In this document: positions 35,093 to 44,275 of the stretch, in pieces | Numbering within the stretch: the stretch's first letter is position 1 | Layout: each line of letters opens with the position of its first letter | NCBI GenBank assembly: GCA_037968815.1 | Contig: JBBKWF010000006.1 | Coordinates: 133,913-197,912, forward strand | DNA length: 64,000 nt | Direction: 5' to 3' | Source of the DNA: Pseudopedobacter sp037968815 | GTDB taxonomy: Bacteria > Bacteroidota > Bacteroidia > Sphingobacteriales > Sphingobacteriaceae | The notes under the pieces: model-generated | The model's input: only the letters and a program-made list of their open reading frames with translations | Told to the model about the DNA's origin: nothing | Database searches by the model: none | Position numbers and translations under genes: made by a program

Positions 35093-38000
35093 TTATAAAG
35101 TTAGATTAACGCCAGCGGTGATTGTTAAAGGTCTTGGATAAGTCGAATAATCCAAGCCTGGTGTTAAACCAGTCTGAAAACCAGATACTTCCGGATCAGC
35201 CCCTGTATATTTGGTCCAGGTATAAATATTCGTAGTGGCCACATATACCCTCAGGTTTGAGATTTTGTATCTACTTAGGACTTTAGCAGGTAGCCTATAG
35301 CCAATATTTATGGTTTTTAACCTCAAAAACGAACCATCTTCCACATATTGTGAAGAGTACACACCTGCCGATGTCCTGTTAAGTTTAGGAATATCAGTAT
35401 TTTGGTTATCTGGAGTCCAGCGGTTGGCAAATTCTGCGAAAGTATTCTGACCATTAAACAGCGAGCTTCTTTGCTGAATTCCCATTCCGGGAGAAAACCA
35501 TAATCTATTGGCATTGATAATGTCGTTTCCGTAAGACCATTGTAAGAACATGTTCATGTCGAAATTTTTATACCTAAAGTTATTACTCCACCCACCGACA
35601 TGGATTGGATAGCCATTGCCAATCACGGTACGATCATCTGCTGTAATTATTCCATCGTTGTTTATGTCAATAAACTTATTATCGCCCGGTTGTTGTGCGG
35701 CTCTGGAATAAGAGCCGTTTGATGGTATGCTCCCTTTTAATACATAATCACCATTTGGCATTTTATCGAAGTCTGAATATTGATATAAGCCATCAGAAAT
35801 CAGTCCGTAAACCTGACCTAAGGGACTCCCAATCCTCGCTATATATGCAGGAACGCCGCTAAACAACGATTCCCAGCTCACTGTAGAAGTAATTGCCTCT
35901 TCGCCTTCATCAGCCAGAGCTTCTAACCTGTTACGGTTGAAAGTGATATTGAAACTGGTATTGTAGGTAAAATTCGATTTCTTTATCACATCGGCACCAA
36001 TAGCGACCTCGACACCTCTATTGCTCATACTGGCAATATTTTTTATGGAAGAAGTGTAGCCTGAGGACCCAGGGAATGTAGCCCGATACAATAAGTCAAG
36101 CGTTGTTTTCTTATAAAGATCCACCGTTAAGCTAAGCCTGTCTTTAAAGAAACCGAAATCAAATCCTAAGTCGATGGTTCTTGCGGTTTCCCATTGTAGA
36201 CCAGGATTGGCCAAAGTAGTCGTAACCGCACTGTTTCCTTGAGAAGTACCATATAAGTAAAGAGGCCTATCAAAACCAATGAGCGCATAGGTATCGAAAT
36301 CACCGATACGGTTATTTCCGACTTCTCCAAAGGAGAATCTTACGTTGGCATCAGAAATTACGGGAACGTATTTCATAAATTTCTCCTCGCTCATTTTCCA
36401 TTTAACGGCTGCCGATGGGAAGTAGCTCCACTTATTATCTAATCTAAATTTCGAACTTCCATCTGCTCTAAAGTTAGCCGTTACGTAATATTTGTTGTCA
36501 AAAATATAATTGAAACTACCGAATCCAGAGGCGAGGGTTTTTCCAGACATTCTACCTAATGGAGATGTCGTGACTGTACCTGCATCAATCCCGCTAAGAC
36601 CCAAGGATTCATCAGGGATATGTGTTGCTGAGTAGCCATAGGCTTCAGTGACGCCTTTTTGGATAGATGTCCCAACTAACATATTTATTCTGTGTTTTTT
36701 AGCGATTGTTGTATTGTATTCCAACAAATTCGTATTATCGTAATCATCGTACCAGTAGTCTGTAAGTGCTCCATTAATTCCATTTGACCCTCTAGGGCCT
36801 CCAGATCGTGTTTTTGAACCATTAAAGCTTTCGATACGAAGACTACGTGAACTTACTGAACCACGAACAGTCAGTTTCAGGTTCTTAAGAATATCATAAT
36901 TCAAAAATACATTCCCCCTTATGAGGTCAGTATTTCTATTCCGTACTTGATTTTCCGCACTGGCTACCGGATTTACACGGTAATCGGAAACACCGTTGCT
37001 TGGATCGTAAATGTCTTCCTCAAAATCTTCGAGTGCGATTCCGGGCAACGGGATTGGACGGTAAGTATAGACACTATAGAAAAGCGAGGAGGCACCAGAA
37101 GCCGTCGGATCGGTTCCCGTAACCTTAGAAGATGTATAGGTAAGAAAACCTCCGATTTTCATCTTTTTCCCAACTGTTTGGTCTAAACTTATTTTACCCT
37201 GATAGCGAGTGTAGTCTGAAGCAACAATAATTCCTTGCTGGTTCAGTACATTTCCGGAAATAAGATAGGAAGTTCCAGCGCTACCTCCCGATACTGAGAC
37301 CGAATGGTTTTGCTGTGTACCGGTTCTCAGCAGTTCATCCTGCCAGTCGGTACCTTTCACGTTTCTATAGTCTTCTAAAACTACATCATCAACTAGATAA
37401 GGATTACCCGATACTCCGTACTGGTCGGACATTACCTTTACAAACTCGAAAGGGCTTAGCAACTTATAGTAATTGACCGGCTCGTTTACGCCGTAGTTTC
37501 CGGCATATCTTAGTTTAGAGGGACCCGGTTTTCCTTTTTTAGTCGTAATCACGATAACACCATTCGAACCTCTTGCTCCATAGATTGCGGTAGCTGAAGC
37601 ATCTTTCAGTATACTGATGCTCTCAATGTTCGCAGGGTCTATCAGGTTATTGTCGGGGCTCTCCATTGCCATACCATCGATGACATATAGTGGAGCGCTG
37701 CTCTGAGAAATAGACCCTACACCCCTGATCAGGATTGTGATCGGAGACCCGGGCTTACCATCTTCCGACACTACTTGCACACCTGCGACACGCCCTCCCA
37801 ATGCTTCTTCGAAAGAACGGACAGGTGCTTTTTGTAGGTCTTCCACATTTACTGACCCGATTGCCCCTGTTAAATCTTTCCTAACCGTTGTACTATATCC
37901 AGTTACTATAACCTCGTCTAGTCCGGTAGTACTTTCTGCTAAATTCACATCAAGGGCTGTTCTTCCCTTGATCAAAGTTTCTTGTGTCTTATAGCCGATT

Positions 38001-38251
38001 AATTTAAACACCAGAGTCTTGTCGACCGAAGTTGTAGATATCGAATAAGCTCCATTGGCGCCAGTAATACCTACAACTTTTCCTGATTCTTTTAATTGGA
38101 CGGTAACACCAGGCAAGGGACCGCCCCCGTCATCCCTAACAGTTCCTTTTATCACAGTTTGAGAAACGGCGACCAACATAGAAACTGACATTAGGATCGT
38201 TAGCATACTTCTTTTTAAGAAGTAATTACTATTTTTTTCCTTTTTAAACAT
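35093..38251 (-). CDS. SusC/RagA family TonB-linked outer membrane receptor
   Basis: About 1,052 residues from the ATG at 38251, chosen because it puts a basic N-terminus and signal peptide (MLTILMSVSMLVAVSQ) in the right place; the upstream in-frame start at 38296 is less likely. A carboxypeptidase-regulatory-like domain (about 33-110), TonB box region (LDEVIVTGYSTT), plug domain with SISILKDASATAIYGARGSNG, and a long beta-barrel follow. It imports oligomers made by surface enzymes. It heads the SusC-SusD-DUF5017-FAS1 operon. A TGATA-type site lies about 125-140 bp upstream. Confidence 0.95.
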   Translation of the reverse strand: MFKKEKNSNYFLKRSMLTILMSVSMLVAVSQTVIKGTVRDDGGGPLPGVTVQLKESGKVVGITGANGAYSISTTSVDKTLVFKLIGYKTQETLIKGRTALDVNLAESTTGLDEVIVTGYSTTVRKDLTGAIGSVNVEDLQKAPVRSFEEALGGRVAGVQVVSEDGKPGSPITILIRGVGSISQSSAPLYVIDGMAMESPDNNLIDPANIESISILKDASATAIYGARGSNGVIVITTKKGKPGPSKLRYAGNYGVNEPVNYYKLLSPFEFVKVMSDQYGVSGNPYLVDDVVLEDYRNVKGTDWQDELLRTGTQQNHSVSVSGGSAGTSYLISGNVLNQQGIIVASDYTRYQGKISLDQTVGKKMKIGGFLTYTSSKVTGTDPTASGASSLFYSVYTYRPIPLPGIALEDFEEDIYDPSNGVSDYRVNPVASAENQVRNRNTDLIRGNVFLNYDILKNLKLTVRGSVSSRSLRIESFNGSKTRSGGPRGSNGINGALTDYWYDDYDNTNLLEYNTTIAKKHRINMLVGTSIQKGVTEAYGYSATHIPDESLGLSGIDAGTVTTSPLGRMSGKTLASGFGSFNYIFDNKYYVTANFRADGSSKFRLDNKWSYFPSAAVKWKMSEEKFMKYVPVISDANVRFSFGEVGNNRIGDFDTYALIGFDRPLYLYGTSQGNSAVTTTLANPGLQWETARTIDLGFDFGFFKDRLSLTVDLYKKTTLDLLYRATFPGSSGYTSSIKNIASMSNRGVEVAIGADVIKKSNFTYNTSFNITFNRNRLEALADEGEEAITSTVSWESLFSGVPAYIARIGSPLGQVYGLISDGLYQYSDFDKMPNGDYVLKGSIPSNGSYSRAAQQPGDNKFIDINNDGIITADDRTVIGNGYPIHVGGWSNNFRYKNFDMNMFLQWSYGNDIINANRLWFSPGMGIQQRSSLFNGQNTFAEFANRWTPDNQNTDIPKLNRTSAGVYSSQYVEDGSFLRLKTINIGYRLPAKVLSRYKISNLRVYVATTNIYTWTKYTGADPEVSGFQTGLTPGLDYSTYPRPLTITAGVNLTL

Positions 38252-38373
38252 AAAACGTGGTTTGGTTATTGTTGTTGCATAAAAAAAAAATAACACTTTC
38301 TACCGTTATTCCACTATAGTATAACAGCTTTTGAGAAGCGCTTTATCAAAGTTACTTTTATACTCTATCAAAT

Positions 38374-38392
38374 TGTGATAGAATATTTTACA
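38374..38392 (-). promoter_or_regulatory. TGTGATA..ATTTTACA site upstream of susC
   Basis: TGTGATAGAATATTTTACA on the + strand differs from the 44184-44200 site mainly by a two-base insertion. It lies between the sialidase terminator and the SusC start, in the promoter region. The 302-347 bp gap holds no gene. Confidence 0.35.
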
Positions 38393-38502
38393 TGTCTAAT
38401 ACAATTTTATATTCACATAAGATTTTATCGAATTACTGTTATAAATAAACTTTCGAAACATAACGTTGAGCTAGTCTTTAATAACTGAAGTCTTGAGACA
38501 AA

Positions 38503-38535
38503 AAAAATGCTAAACTTACGGTTCAGCATTTTTTT
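38503..38535 (-). terminator. hairpin terminator after the Tat sialidase-like gene
   Basis: AAATGCTAAAC and GTTCAGCATTT form a stem with one mismatch around a short loop, flanked by A runs on the left and T runs on the right. It can therefore stop transcription in either direction. On the - strand it ends the MFS-to-sialidase block, about 65 bp past the stop. Confidence 0.7.
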
Positions 38536-38598
38536 ACTTTTTACATCGCTTAGTTAATTTACAAAATATCTGATGCCAGATTGCTTAGGTCAACCTCA

Positions 38599-39900
38599 TT
38601 AAGTCAGTTTCCAATGGGTACTCATCAAAACCGTTGGCTCACCTTTCTTTGTTACCTGATAATAAACTGTAAGAATACTTTCATCATCTAGCTGCACACT
38701 TGATGGGTAACCAAGGTCTGAATTTACTCCGTTACATAAAACAACTTCGTTCGCGATATCCCAAGTTTTACCTTCATCCTTACTAATACAAGCTCGCTCG
38801 CTATAAACATTTCTTCTGTAACCATACACTACTAGCAACCATCCATTCTTAAGCATCGTTAAATGTGGCGGATAACCCCAAATTCCAGTATTTTTCATTT
38901 CGGACCAAGTTTTACCACCATCTGCACTCTCTGACTGGAGAAGATAACATTGGTCTCGGTCTTTTGGCTCATAGCGAACCAATGCCAATAATTTACCTGA
39001 TTTTAACTCAATCACATGCGGTTCTGATAAAGTTTTTTGAAACATTGGATTTTTTGGTAGTACGCCAATAGCTTTCCATGTTTTGCCATCATCTATAGAT
39101 TTTTCGGCAATTACTTCAGCTTTACCATTCCACATCCCTGTCCCTACATACATTAGATTACCATTCTTTAAATTAATTGGCCCATGTGGTGCTGTCACCA
39201 CTGTTCTAATCGGCTCCTGCCATGTTTTGCCACCGTCTTCTGAGCGACGAACAAAATTGCCTAATAATTCTTTCTTGGCTTCATCGCCAATTTTCTCACC
39301 TATTCTCGCGTAAATATTTCTAGTTATTTGTTTACCCCTACGTTCAAAAACTGTAGAAGTAAACCAGCTTACTAGTAAAGTACCTTTTTTGGTTTGGATG
39401 ATTCCTGCGTCACGATCGTCTAGCTGTGTATTGGTGATGGTTCTTGGTTCAGACCAAGTTGCACCATTATCATTAGAAGTTATCAATTGTGTTTTTCCGA
39501 AGGGACAAATATGTGCATCTCGATCACCAGAAAAGGCAACAATTAATTGATTCGCATCTGTGCGAGCTACTGTTGGCCAACCGATATAACGATTTGGCTC
39601 CATTACTTCTTTAACAACTATCTTATTTCCATTTTTATCCAAACCATATTGTGTACCTATCCCCAAAAATTTACCTTGTTGAATACAAATTACCTTTGTT
39701 TCAATAATCTCAGCAATGGCATTCTTAATTAATGGCGTAGGTATAGACTCTTCTCCAACAGCCGAGACCACATTTTCTTCGTAAGCCAAATGACTAAAGC
39801 TAGGTAAAGGTATCATTGTGCCAGTGGCTACTAAACCAGCAAGATTCAAAAATTTTCTACGGTTAACGAGTTTAAGATCGTGATTCACTTTTTTTTTCAT
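38599..39900 (-). CDS. Tat-exported sialidase/BNR-repeat family protein
   Basis: 433 residues. A twin-arginine signal (NRRKFLNLAGLVATG) is followed by a six-bladed propeller with Asp boxes: SNDNGATWSEP (about 155), SEDGGKTWQEP (about 225), SIDDGKTWKAI (about 265), SADGGKTWSEM (about 320) and SKDEGKTWDIA (about 365). These support an exo-alpha-sialidase fold. The fold is shared by enzymes with other substrates, and no sialic acid lyase or epimerase is present nearby, so sialic acid is not assured. Last gene of its block. Confidence 0.85.
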   Translation of the reverse strand: MKKKVNHDLKLVNRRKFLNLAGLVATGTMIPLPSFSHLAYEENVVSAVGEESIPTPLIKNAIAEIIETKVICIQQGKFLGIGTQYGLDKNGNKIVVKEVMEPNRYIGWPTVARTDANQLIVAFSGDRDAHICPFGKTQLITSNDNGATWSEPRTITNTQLDDRDAGIIQTKKGTLLVSWFTSTVFERRGKQITRNIYARIGEKIGDEAKKELLGNFVRRSEDGGKTWQEPIRTVVTAPHGPINLKNGNLMYVGTGMWNGKAEVIAEKSIDDGKTWKAIGVLPKNPMFQKTLSEPHVIELKSGKLLALVRYEPKDRDQCYLLQSESADGGKTWSEMKNTGIWGYPPHLTMLKNGWLLVVYGYRRNVYSERACISKDEGKTWDIANEVVLCNGVNSDLGYPSSVQLDDESILTVYYQVTKKGEPTVLMSTHWKLT

Positions 39901-39910
39901 CTGTTTAAAT

Positions 39911-40579
39911 TTATTTAGTGGAATTGAGTATTCTATTTAATACTGCCGGATAACTATCACCTATTACTTTCCCCTCCCCTGCCATTCTATAACCAAAAGT
40001 GATGCTATCACCAAAGCAAAATATCCGTTTTACGTTAGGCATAAAACAAGCAATAGCTTGATAAACTACAGACCCTATGGTAAGGTATCCAGATTTTGTA
40101 GGGTGAAGACCATCTATGGCATTTGTATTTGCCATATTTTGGAAAATTGATTCATTATTCTCCGTCGCACCTCCACAGGCAGTAAGTATAAGATTAAGAT
40201 CTATAAGATCACATTTATTTTTGAGAGCAAGCCTTTTTATGATTGTATTTGCTACATCAACTCGTTCTTTTGAACTAAGACCGTATAAATCTCTTCCAAT
40301 CCTTTTTGTTATTGATTCATTATCTACAGGAGGGATAGTAATTAATAACAATTTCGATTTTTTCTTAATTTTTGTAATCAGTTCCTGATAATTGCTTTCA
40401 TACTGCATTAAGGTTAAAATCTTTGGTAAATTGAGCATGTCATTTGTCCCAACCATCATCACAACCAGTTCTGGGTCGTGATCTAAAATATCCTTGTCTA
40501 CCCTAATCAAAAGGTCTGAAGTATTATTACCTCTTATGCCTGCGTTAATCACAGTCACTTGATTTTCTTGTGTTTCCAT
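39911..40579 (-). CDS. circularly permuted SGNH/GDSL hydrolase
   Basis: 222 residues from the ATG at 40579, preceded by GGAG; a TTG at 40597 is also possible. The SGNH blocks are all present but in an unusual order. GIRGNN (block II, residues 14-19) comes first, then GTND (block III, 44-47), DGLHP (block V with the catalytic Asp/His, 156-160), and last FGDSIT (block I with the nucleophile Ser, 189-194) just 28 residues from the C-terminus. In ordinary members block I is at the N-terminus. The first strand and helix have therefore moved to the end, joined by the linker VVYQAIACFMPNVKRIF. No stop interrupts it. It probably hydrolyses acetyl or other esters, and no signal peptide is seen. Confidence 0.8.
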   Translation of the reverse strand: METQENQVTVINAGIRGNNTSDLLIRVDKDILDHDPELVVMMVGTNDMLNLPKILTLMQYESNYQELITKIKKKSKLLLITIPPVDNESITKRIGRDLYGLSSKERVDVANTIIKRLALKNKCDLIDLNLILTACGGATENNESIFQNMANTNAIDGLHPTKSGYLTIGSVVYQAIACFMPNVKRIFCFGDSITFGYRMAGEGKVIGDSYPAVLNRILNSTK

Positions 40580-40642
40580 CTCCGTAGTCACTAACAATGA
40601 TTAAAAAAAGGGGAAATAAAATATAATTACTTTAGGAAAAGT

Positions 40643-40690
40643 TTACCACGAAGTCCATCCACCATCAACAAAAAGATTAAAAATTCTGAG
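40643..40690 (-). pseudogene. remnant of a short-chain dehydrogenase C-terminus
   Basis: In the gap between the two SGNH genes, the - strand reads LFVDGGWTSW then TAA at 40645-40643. This is the signature last strand of a classical SDR, here with only about 15 codons left and no start. It marks a deletion scar directly upstream of the permuted hydrolase. It does not match the end of the intact SDR nearby (ILMDGGLNA), so it came from a different gene. Confidence 0.6.
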
Positions 40691-40705
40691 TACATTTTTA
40701 ATGAT

Positions 40706-41383
40706 TTAATCTTGGAGATAATTCCCGTTTTTCAGTGATGTTGCCCAAGTATTATAACCCTTTATTGTCAGGTGTACCCCATCGTATGTGAATTCTTTTT
40801 TTAGCATTTGTTGGTCATCTATAAAAGCGCTGTACAGATCAATGATGGTGATGTCGTTTTGGACACCCAATTTCTTTAACCCTTCATTGATATTTACCAC
40901 ATGATCATTTTTATAATGATTAGACAATTTTTTAAAAGAAGAGTTTGTTGGTAGCATCGTTTGAAAATAGATCTTGGTACGGGGTGACCTATTTTTAATT
41001 CCACTGATTATACGTTGGTAATTATTTAAAATAACCGTGTCAGGCACATTTCTGGCTACATCATTAATTCCTATTAAGATAAAAACCTTTTTTGGTGAGC
41101 CCGTTAATGCTTCATCCAATCGGTCAATTACGCCGTAAGTTACGTCTCCTGGGATACCTCTGTTTTTTGCATTAGAAATATTCAAAAGTTCATTCCAATT
41201 GGTCCAATGTGTAATACTATTCCCTAAAAAGACAATATCATTACTCGATCTTTTAAAAGTTCGATATTGCTCCAATTGAGGTCCGTAAATTACTGGTCTC
41301 GATATACTATCCCAAGTCACTTTTTGTGCATGAGTTTGGGTATATATTACACTAAACAAAAGAATCAGAAAAATTTTACGCAT
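40706..41383 (-). CDS. secreted SGNH/GDSL hydrolase, normal block order
   Basis: 225 residues from the ATG at 41383 (a start at 41395 is possible). A signal peptide (KIFLILLFSVIYTQTHA) precedes block I VFLGNSITHW near 55; Asn replaces the Asp of GDS, but the Ser nucleophile remains. RGIPGD follows (about 80), then GINDVA (block III, about 107) and DGVHLTIKGY with catalytic Asp/His (about 205). It overlaps the SDR stop by 8 bp. Likely a periplasmic esterase removing acyl groups from a sugar. Confidence 0.88.
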   Translation of the reverse strand: MRKIFLILLFSVIYTQTHAQKVTWDSISRPVIYGPQLEQYRTFKRSSNDIVFLGNSITHWTNWNELLNISNAKNRGIPGDVTYGVIDRLDEALTGSPKKVFILIGINDVARNVPDTVILNNYQRIISGIKNRSPRTKIYFQTMLPTNSSFKKLSNHYKNDHVVNINEGLKKLGVQNDITIIDLYSAFIDDQQMLKKEFTYDGVHLTIKGYNTWATSLKNGNYLQD

Positions 41384-42158
41384 TGAGACCTCCATCCATT
41401 AAAATGTTTTCACCATTAATATACGCTCCTGCTTGAGAACTTAATAATACGATCAGTCCTTTGATATCATCGCTATTTGCCATTCTTCTCAGTGGAACTT
41501 TTTCGGTATAGTTCTCCAGGAATCGCTCAGGTTGGTTGTTGAATAGCCCCCCTGGACTTATACAGTTTACCCTAATATTTCTCCCAGCTAAATGCTTCGC
41601 CATATATTTTGTGAGGTTAATAAGCCCTCCATTATGAAAAAAATAATCTGGAGGAAGGTCTTTACCCATTTCTGTTCCTTCGTAATTAGAATAGTCTGGA
41701 CCAAACATGCCCATCATTGAACTGATGTTGATAATACTACCTCCATCTTTGTTCAGGCTAAGTAATTCGCCCATTTCCCGTAATATATCCACCATCCCTG
41801 TGGCGTTAACTTCCATAGAAGCTGCAAATTGCTCAATTGGTGCCATGTAACCTTTCATCGTTCTAGCCACAGCATTGTTCACAAAACCATTAAGTTTCCC
41901 AAATTGGTTTAAAATAACTTCCTTTAAAGCAATTATGGAATTATGATCCCCTTGATCAAGTTGTAAAGCGTGAACATCCAAACCTAAATCCTGAAAATTT
42001 TGTGCAACCACTTTAACATTTTCCAAATTTCTTGAGGCGATAATTACCGTTGCTCCAGCTTCTGCTAATCCTTCAGCGATGCATTTCCCATAATTTCCGG
42101 CTCCACCACTTACCAAAATCACCTTACCAGTTAAATCAAATAGTTCTTTTACGTTCAT
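41376..42158 (-). CDS. short-chain dehydrogenase with Asn in place of the catalytic Lys
   Basis: 260 residues, classical SDR. The cofactor loop is SGGAGNYGK (residues 17-25), NNA at 94-96, catalytic Ser about 146-147 in INISS, and Tyr172. The usual YxxxK motif reads YFFHN, so position 176 is Asn (codon AAT, one base from Lys AAA/AAG). The C-terminus ENILMDGGLNA is intact. Its stop overlaps the SGNH start and its start shares bases with the Gfo/Idh stop. The substitution could weaken or alter catalysis; otherwise it looks like a sugar or sugar-acid dehydrogenase. Confidence 0.88.
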   Translation of the reverse strand: MNVKELFDLTGKVILVSGGAGNYGKCIAEGLAEAGATVIIASRNLENVKVVAQNFQDLGLDVHALQLDQGDHNSIIALKEVILNQFGKLNGFVNNAVARTMKGYMAPIEQFAASMEVNATGMVDILREMGELLSLNKDGGSIINISSMMGMFGPDYSNYEGTEMGKDLPPDYFFHNGGLINLTKYMAKHLAGRNIRVNCISPGGLFNNQPERFLENYTEKVPLRRMANSDDIKGLIVLLSSQAGAYINGENILMDGGLNA

Positions 42159-43078
42159 TAGGAGATATTTATGAGCTTACCGCCCTGTTTTAAACTTTCT
42201 TCGCCAGCCATCAGCACTTTAATAATCTGCTTCGTTTTAGTGAAGTCCAGTCTGGCTTTTCCTTCTTCAACAGATCTAATAAATTCGATGATATTGTTTC
42301 TAAACATCGAATAGGAATTTCTTATTTCATACAATTTCCAGTTTTTTTCACCGAAAACAGAAAATTGAAAAGGTCCAGCTATATCCATAAATAGATTGAC
42401 TACTACGGGTAAACCATTTTCGAAATTTATGGTTACCACCGCCGCATCAGGCTTCCCTGTATTGATTACGCTTATAGGCTTTGGGTCATCGAGGACAGAA
42501 AAAATGGCCTCTAGTATATGGACACCATACTTAATCCAATCTTTTTTACCCACCGCGGTAATAAGTTTAATTTCTCCAAATCCTAACAAATCAGTTTTTG
42601 CTGTCATACATTCGGCGGCATAGCGCATTGAGGAACAGGACATAATCAATTTCCCTTTCGCAATTTCTGAAGTGAAATAATCCAAATCTTTCTGATTACT
42701 ACATAATGGCTTGTCGATAAAAATAGGGACTCCAGCGTCAATAAAAGGTTTAGCAATTTCACGATGGTTTTCTGCATCATCTCTGGCCAGAATTACTGCA
42801 TCAACTTTCCCAATCATATCTTGATAGTTGACTACGGTATTTTTTATATCTGCTGTTTTTGCAATTTGCTTAGCTAAATCTTGATCTTGTGCCCAAATAT
42901 GAGTTACCCTTGCATTGGGCAGGCCTAATGTTGCTCGATTTGCTTTCAAATAGGTTGTAACGGCCGGAAATCCAAGCGCATCTATTTCACCGCCATCAAA
43001 ATCTCCGTTAATAATAGATGACCAAGAAGACGGGTGGGCATTCCCTGGACTCATACCAATAATACCAATTTTGATCAT
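42158..43078 (-). CDS. Gfo/Idh/MocA family oxidoreductase
   Basis: 306 residues. The N-terminal Rossmann loop is GIIGMSPGNAH, a variant of GxGxxG. VDAVILARDD and the catalytic-Lys motif IDKPLC (about 121) stand where EKP is usual. The C-terminal alpha/beta domain carries YGVHILEAIF near 185. Such enzymes oxidise sugars or cyclitols with NAD(P). It is 6 bp downstream of the BNR gene and overlaps the SDR by 1 bp, so the two dehydrogenases are likely sequential steps. Confidence 0.88.
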   Translation of the reverse strand: MIKIGIIGMSPGNAHPSSWSSIINGDFDGGEIDALGFPAVTTYLKANRATLGLPNARVTHIWAQDQDLAKQIAKTADIKNTVVNYQDMIGKVDAVILARDDAENHREIAKPFIDAGVPIFIDKPLCSNQKDLDYFTSEIAKGKLIMSCSSMRYAAECMTAKTDLLGFGEIKLITAVGKKDWIKYGVHILEAIFSVLDDPKPISVINTGKPDAAVVTINFENGLPVVVNLFMDIAGPFQFSVFGEKNWKLYEIRNSYSMFRNNIIEFIRSVEEGKARLDFTKTKQIIKVLMAGEESLKQGGKLINIS

Positions 43079-43084
43079 GCTTTT

Positions 43085-44119
43085 TTAGGGTTTAAGTAAA
43101 ACTAAAGGAATTTTAGCAAGGTAAATAGCGGTTTTTTCTTCGTGAGAAGAATAATATGACATCCATAATTTGTTTTTATAGACCACCATTCCAGGATAAC
43201 TAGTATCGCCAAAACTTTGTTCAATAGGAATAGTTTTGTTGATTTTTCCTTTCAAATCTGTAATAAATATACTGGTAATGTATTTTTTGTATTCCTTTGC
43301 CGAACCGGGAGGGTTTGGGATATACTGTCGGCTACCAATACAAAGTGTGCTATCGTTAAGAAAAATAAAGTTGGGACCCCCAATGCGTTCGGTCATTTTA
43401 TTAAATTCCCAATTGGCATAAGGTGCATCAGCAGTTGCTATTACACCCATTTTATCGCCACCTTCTCTACGCACCAAAACATACATCTTTCCGTTTTTAT
43501 CAAACCGGATAGTTGATTCGTTTGGTTTACCATCAATATTAATTTTTGAAACGTTTGTAAATCTCTTACCATCAGTGGTTTTTAAGAGGAATAAATTGCC
43601 ACCAGGCTGATAATCTATTGCATAACCTACATTTTTTTTCCAGGTTACTCTCCAAACCCAATCAGATTTTACGGCTATTGATTCGTCTATATAGGAAGCT
43701 ATAGGCTCCGAAAATATTTCTCCGTTCGAATCAGCATAAGAAACGTACGGCTTACGGGTATCAACTTTTCCGTCCTTATAAGTTTCAACATCAATTAAGA
43801 CCATGATTTTGTTATCTGGCGTAATTGAAAGCTTAGGGTCACGTAGATCTAGACCTTCCATCTTAAAATTTGCAATACTTCTCCAGTTTTCCCCATCTGC
43901 CGATTTCAGAATCCTTGCAGTGCCTTTTGGACCAGAAACATGGTCCGGTCCTTCTCTAAAAGTACAATAGAAATTATTTTTATACATCAACAAATCTGTA
44001 AAAGCGTTGTGAGGAGCTTTATCCCAAATTTTTTGAACTTCTATTTGACCTACTTTTCTCTCTTGTACTTTGCAACACGGAAATAAAAATAACAGGAATA
44101 TAATAATGTGATTTTTCAT
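43085..44119 (-). CDS. BNR/sialidase-like lipoprotein
   Basis: 344 residues. The N-terminus IIIFLLFLFPCCKV suggests a lipoprotein with Cys15/16. A sialidase-like propeller follows, with FTDLLMYKNNFYCTFREG near 40, LKSADGENWRSIA (Asp box) near 70, LRDPKLSITPDNKI near 92 and VLVRREGG near 205. Asp boxes are weaker than in the other sialidase-like gene. It starts a second transcription segment, since a TGATACTAT site lies 65 bp upstream in a 156 bp gap. Confidence 0.78.
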   Translation of the reverse strand: MKNHIIIFLLFLFPCCKVQERKVGQIEVQKIWDKAPHNAFTDLLMYKNNFYCTFREGPDHVSGPKGTARILKSADGENWRSIANFKMEGLDLRDPKLSITPDNKIMVLIDVETYKDGKVDTRKPYVSYADSNGEIFSEPIASYIDESIAVKSDWVWRVTWKKNVGYAIDYQPGGNLFLLKTTDGKRFTNVSKINIDGKPNESTIRFDKNGKMYVLVRREGGDKMGVIATADAPYANWEFNKMTERIGGPNFIFLNDSTLCIGSRQYIPNPPGSAKEYKKYITSIFITDLKGKINKTIPIEQSFGDTSYPGMVVYKNKLWMSYYSSHEEKTAIYLAKIPLVLLKP

Positions 44120-44183
44120 ATAGATGCTTTTATTTCAAATTTCGGTTTCTGCGACCAAGCTTGATAGCTATATCATTTAAAAA

Positions 44184-44200
44184 TGTGATACTATTTTACA
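44184..44200 (-). promoter_or_regulatory. TGTGATACTATTTTACA site upstream of BNR gene
   Basis: The clearest copy of the recurring site, 65-81 bp ahead of the BNR start at 44119. It shares 14 bases with 28142-28157. It suggests an internal promoter in the block. Confidence 0.45.
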
Positions 44201-44275
44201 GAATAAAGTGTTGAGGCATTTTGTGATAAGTTTTGATTAGTTGCTTTTTTTGTAAAAAAATTTGAAACCAAAAAG

